Shown in pieces: positions 7,646 to 9,488 of a stretch of 9,488 bases of DNA. The stretch's first letter is position 1. Every line of letters begins with the position of its first letter. The notes below the pieces were generated by a model. It was not told the origin of the DNA and did not search any database. It saw only the letters and a program-made list of their open reading frames with translations. The DNA comes from Saprospiraceae bacterium (GTDB lineage Bacteria; Bacteroidota; Bacteroidia; Chitinophagales; Saprospiraceae). Made by a program: the position numbers and the translations under genes. The stretch is from NCBI GenBank assembly GCA_020437045.1, contig JAGQWV010000371.1, positions 1 to 9,488 on the forward strand, written 5' to 3'.

Positions 7646-8002
7646 TTAACTCACTTTATGCAGGATCACATCTTTTCCCTTTGACTTATTCTTCTTTTTC
7701 TTAGTCAGATCAAAGACATATCCGGCAATCTTTAGAACAAAAGGCATCAGGGGCATAAATTTTTTCCAGCCCTTCTTTCCATTATTATAGAACTGACTGG
7801 TAACCACATCGGTGATATCTTCAAATTCTACGGGTTTATTTCGGAAGAGAGAAAACACTGCATCGGAAGCGCTGTCCAGTAGTTCTTCTTTAGAGAGCTG
7901 CAATGATTGTAAGAGCAATCGTTCTGTAGCATCGATTTCCGCTTTGAGCAGCTTCTTTTCAATCTTAAGATCGTGTAACGTCTTAATCTTCTTCCTCATC
8001 AT
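7646..8002 (-). CDS. Small basic protein of unknown function, third gene of the YtxH operon
   Basis: I do not recognise a named family. From the ATG at 8002 the product is 118 residues (the adjacent ATG at 7999 gives 117; an ATG at 8017 would add MKCWT). The N-terminal third is charged and probably helical (LHDLKIEKKLLKAEIDATER). The middle is acidic (VEFEDITDV). A moderately hydrophobic segment FMPLMPFVLKIAGYVFDL (residues about 82-99) is followed by a lysine-rich tail KKKKNKSKGK. That layout suggests membrane association with the basic tail in the cytoplasm. The start lies inside the end of the holin-like gene, overlapping it by 20 bases, so translation is probably coupled. Position next to YtxH- and holin-like genes points to an envelope or stress role, by inference only. 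It converges on the SDR gene without a recognisable terminator between them. Confidence 0.75.
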   Translation of the reverse strand: MMRKKIKTLHDLKIEKKLLKAEIDATERLLLQSLQLSKEELLDSASDAVFSLFRNKPVEFEDITDVVTSQFYNNGKKGWKKFMPLMPFVLKIAGYVFDLTKKKKNKSKGKDVILHKVS

Positions 8003-8336
8003 AGTCCAGCATTTCATTTAATACCAATGATAGGATAGGATTAATTATCAAATTTCGCTTGAAAACAATTAATAACATACCTACCACCGTATAAAACCCG
8101 GATATGACCAGGAAGGCCTTGGAATAAGAATCCCAAATATCTCCCAGATATAATCCCAGGGCAATAGTTAGCAACAAGAGTATAAATAGAACAATTATAA
8201 ACAAAACCAAAATCAGGGCCAGGCCGGACGTTACCCTTGAGAAACGTTCGGCCAGGTCCAATTTGATCAATTTTACTTGTTGCTGTCCAAAGAGCTTGGC
8301 ATATCCAAAAATTTCACCAGCTTGTTCCGACATCAT
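7983..8336 (-). CDS. Holin-superfamily-III-like small membrane protein (Phage_holin_3_6-type)
   Basis: A 117-residue protein with an amphipathic N-terminal segment (EIFGYAKLFGQQQVKLIKLD), a long hydrophobic helix at about 37-63 (ALILVLFIIVLFILLLLTIA), a second at about 74-92 (FLVISGFYTVVGMLLIVF), and an acidic tail ending DYDEEED. This is the plan of the Phage_holin_3_6/holin-X family, often annotated as 'phage holin family protein'. In Bacteroidota and many other bacteria these are chromosomal envelope proteins and not lysis genes; there are no lysis or phage genes nearby. The gene lies 21 bases after the YtxH-like gene and overlaps the next gene. Adjacent ATG codons at 8336 and 8333 are both possible starts. 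Confidence 0.82.
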   Translation of the reverse strand: MMSEQAGEIFGYAKLFGQQQVKLIKLDLAERFSRVTSGLALILVLFIIVLFILLLLTIALGLYLGDIWDSYSKAFLVISGFYTVVGMLLIVFKRNLIINPILSLVLNEMLDYDEEED

Positions 8337-8357
8337 GGGATTTCGCGTGTTTAAATA

Positions 8358-8732
8358 TTATACAGTATTCTGTTCAGCGCGCAGTTTTTCTGCTTGCTTT
8401 CTAACTCGCTCTTTGGCTCGCTCAACTCCATCTTCAAATTTAGATTTAAGATCATCGGTCGTATCAATAGCGGCATCAAGCTTGTCATTCAATGCAGACT
8501 TCAATTCATTTACTTTACCTTTGGTATAGTCAGTCATATGGTTGACCTGATTGACAACCTGCTCTTTTCCAGATTCAATAGATTTAGCTACTTCTTTGCG
8601 CATTTTCGTGGCTTGTTTCTTCATTTTCTTTTGCATTTTTCTGCCTTCTGCGCTATTCATATAATATCCAGCAACTCCACCTATTACTGCTCCCAGGCCA
8701 ACGCCCAGTAGTATTTTACTTGAATTCTTCAT
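8358..8732 (-). CDS. YtxH-domain-like membrane-anchored protein
   Basis: A 124-residue protein. Residues 7-25 form a glycine-rich membrane helix (ILLGVGLGAVIGGVAGYYM) followed by NSAEGRKMQKKM, the typical YtxH (gas-vesicle-protein GvpP-like) signature. The remaining hundred residues are highly charged and Lys/Glu-rich with few helix breakers, expected to form a long helix or coiled coil. YtxH proteins are linked to general stress responses in Bacillus; their molecular job is not established. It is the first gene of the three-gene minus-strand operon with the holin-like protein and the unknown basic protein. An inverted repeat about 50-70 bases upstream of the start may regulate the operon. 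Confidence 0.85.
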   Translation of the reverse strand: MKNSSKILLGVGLGAVIGGVAGYYMNSAEGRKMQKKMKKQATKMRKEVAKSIESGKEQVVNQVNHMTDYTKGKVNELKSALNDKLDAAIDTTDDLKSKFEDGVERAKERVRKQAEKLRAEQNTV

Positions 8733-8782
8733 GAGTTTTCTTTTTATAGTTTTTAATCAATCTTTCACTTTATTCAACAACT

Positions 8783-8804
8783 TACCGAAATGATATGTTC
8801 GGTA
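8783..8804. promoter_or_regulatory. Operator-like inverted repeat upstream of the YtxH operon
   Basis: TACCGAA (8783-8789) and TTCGGTA (8798-8804) are perfect 7-base inverted arms separated by 8 bases. The site is centred about 61 bases upstream of the YtxH-like start. The form is that of a dimeric repressor or activator site. On the minus strand the arm runs into TAAGTTG (8784-8778), a partial match to the Bacteroidota -7 element, so a bound protein might cover the promoter. The regulator is unknown. Confidence 0.45.
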
Positions 8805-9005
8805 TAACTTCATTTTCGACAAGGAAGCCAGTTTGCGGAAGGCAGATGAGGTCTGATAGGTCTGTATATGAAACGTTCGAGCCTGGGAGAAGTCAGACAC
8901 GGTATGAGAGACTTTTCTCTATCTCTACCAGAAGTATATCGTCATGGAGTAGACTTTGGCGGAATTATGATTTTCGTGTCCTTGCTTGTGTAATGGTGGA
9001 ATCCT

Positions 9006-9052
9006 AAAGAAAAGGCCGTATCCTAAAAAGAATACGGCCTAAAAATTTTTTT
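9006..9052 (-). terminator. Hairpin terminator of the TonB-family gene, possibly bidirectional
   Basis: AGGCCGTAT (9013-9021) and ATACGGCCT (9032-9040) are perfect 9-base arms around a 10-base loop. On the minus strand the stem is followed by TTTCTTT, and it begins 28 bases after the TonB-family stop codon. On the plus strand it is followed by five A and seven T (9041-9052), so it could also stop plus-strand transcription; no established gene on that strand needs it. Confidence 0.82.
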
Positions 9053-9068
9053 CAATGAGCAGGACCTC

Positions 9069-9488
9069 TTACTCGAGTTGGAATTTCACCGGAAGGTTAA
9101 ACTGTACCCTCACTGGTCTTCCACGTTGTTTACCCGGAGTCCATTTCTCGCCCATGCCGTTCATGAGATTTACCACTCTAAGAGACTCGTCACCACATCC
9201 GGCTCCGATATCTCGTACAACCTGAGCATCCGTAATAGAACCGTCTTTTTCTACTACAAATCTCACAACACACATTCCTTCTACACCATTCTCACGAGCT
9301 ATTGCAGGATATTTGATGTTTTTGTAGATAAATTCCAACATCTTCTTGTCTGCACAAGCTTTTTTGGCGTTGTTATCACCAGCTTCGTTTTCGCAGCCAG
9401 GAAAACGTGGCATTTGTTCCACCACTTTGAAAATTTCTTCCACTTTTGGTTCTGGTGGTGGTGGTGGTGGTGGCGGTGGTGGTGGTGG
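9069..9488 (-). CDS. TonB C-terminal-domain protein (energy transducer TonB family), 5' end outside window
   Basis: The frame is open from the right edge to the TAA at 9069, giving 139 residues. It opens with twelve consecutive prolines, then EPKVEEIFKVVEQMPRFPGC, a linker typical of Bacteroidota TonB-family proteins. The C-terminal domain follows: IYKNIKYPAIARENGVEG, then VVRFVVEKDGSITDAQVVRD, and finally GRPVRVQFNLPVKFQLE, matching the TonB_C fold. TonB links the ExbB/ExbD proton-driven complex to outer-membrane receptors; the proline-rich region spans the periplasm. The N-terminal membrane anchor should lie just beyond the edge. A GTG at 9441-9443 could be mistaken for a start, but the in-frame proline linker upstream shows the gene is longer. 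Four cysteines (in FPGC, KKAC, GMC and AGC) could form disulfides. Whether it serves the receptor at the left edge is unknown. Confidence 0.9.
   Translation of the reverse strand, partial: PPPPPPPPPPPPEPKVEEIFKVVEQMPRFPGCENEAGDNNAKKACADKKMLEFIYKNIKYPAIARENGVEGMCVVRFVVEKDGSITDAQVVRDIGAGCGDESLRVVNLMNGMGEKWTPGKQRGRPVRVQFNLPVKFQLE
9453..9488. repeat. Trinucleotide repeat encoding polyproline
   Basis: Twelve TGG units on the plus strand (one changed to CGG at 9474-9476) read as CCA/CCG proline codons on the minus strand within the TonB-family gene, and the run continues to the window edge. Slippage would change the linker length in steps of one residue without a frameshift. Confidence 0.9.

Larger units (their letters stand above)
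8733..9068. other. Intergenic region between the YtxH operon and the TonB-family gene
   Basis: These 336 bases hold the YtxH-operon leader, the operator-like repeat at 8783-8804 and the hairpin terminator at 9013-9040. Between them, a plus-strand frame of 41 codons (8868-8993, starting MKRSSLGEVRHGM and ending IMIFVSLLV) lies just upstream of the hairpin. It has no visible ribosome-binding site or promoter and no recognisable homology, so I do not call it a gene. Confidence 0.5.

Noticed and set aside
7983..8732. Prophage lysis cassette suggested by the holin-like protein
   Set aside because: There is no endolysin, spanin or structural phage gene nearby, and the YtxH/holin-superfamily-III pair is a common chromosomal operon.
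8795..9007. 70-codon plus-strand frame
   Set aside because: No homology, low-complexity Ser/Arg-rich composition, no promoter or ribosome-binding site, and it starts inside the operator-like repeat.
9069..9443. Short TonB-domain gene starting at the GTG at 9441-9443
   Set aside because: The in-frame proline-rich linker upstream shows that the true start lies outside the window.
1..9488. CRISPR array, tRNA or rRNA genes, toxin-antitoxin or defence genes
   Set aside because: No spaced direct repeats, cloverleaf-like sequences, rRNA-like stretches or recognisable defence families were seen on either strand.

Overview
The window looks like chromosomal DNA from a Bacteroidota bacterium. A Saprospiria- or Cytophagia-like lineage is a guess. 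The evidence is a TonB-dependent receptor with an N-terminal carboxypeptidase-like regulatory domain, a proline-rich TonB-C-terminal-domain protein of the type common in that phylum, a YtxH/holin-like small-protein operon, few recognisable Shine-Dalgarno sequences, and promoter candidates resembling the Bacteroidota TTTG-N19-TAnnTTTG consensus. There are no rRNA or tRNA genes, CRISPR arrays, prophage modules or intact insertion sequences.

Positions 1-3568 hold a tight minus-strand cluster. In transcription order it is a Gfo/Idh/MocA oxidoreductase, a sugar-phosphate isomerase/epimerase-type TIM-barrel protein, and a TonB-dependent receptor that runs off the left edge, with gaps of 36 and 29 bases. 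Divergent from it, across a 178-base promoter region, is a full-length xylose isomerase with all catalytic and metal-binding residues (3747-5075). A minus-strand MFS sugar-type permease (5381-6595) converges on the isomerase. Between them lie a strong intrinsic terminator for the permease and a long imperfect hairpin of unknown role. Together these five genes look like a sugar uptake and catabolism locus: the receptor imports across the outer membrane, MFS across the inner membrane, and isomerase, dehydrogenase and TIM-barrel enzyme act in the cytoplasm. No kinase, SusD-type lipoprotein, glycoside hydrolase or local regulator is present, so the substrate is not settled.

Positions 6596-6926 are a non-coding divergent promoter region. 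A classical SDR oxidoreductase follows on the plus strand (6927-7634). It converges, 11 bases away, on a three-gene minus-strand operon (8732-7646): a YtxH-like membrane protein, a holin-superfamily-III-like two-TM protein and an unrecognised basic small protein whose start overlaps the preceding gene. An operator-like inverted repeat lies upstream of this operon. Finally, a TonB-family protein (9069-9488, minus, N-terminus outside the window) ends before a hairpin terminator and enters the right edge through a run of twelve proline codons.

I found no clearly novel system. The most worthwhile loose ends are the sugar locus without a kinase, the 66-base hairpin at 5175-5240 with a possible transposase-like relic beside it, the uncharacterised third gene of the YtxH operon, and the operator-like repeat in front of that operon.
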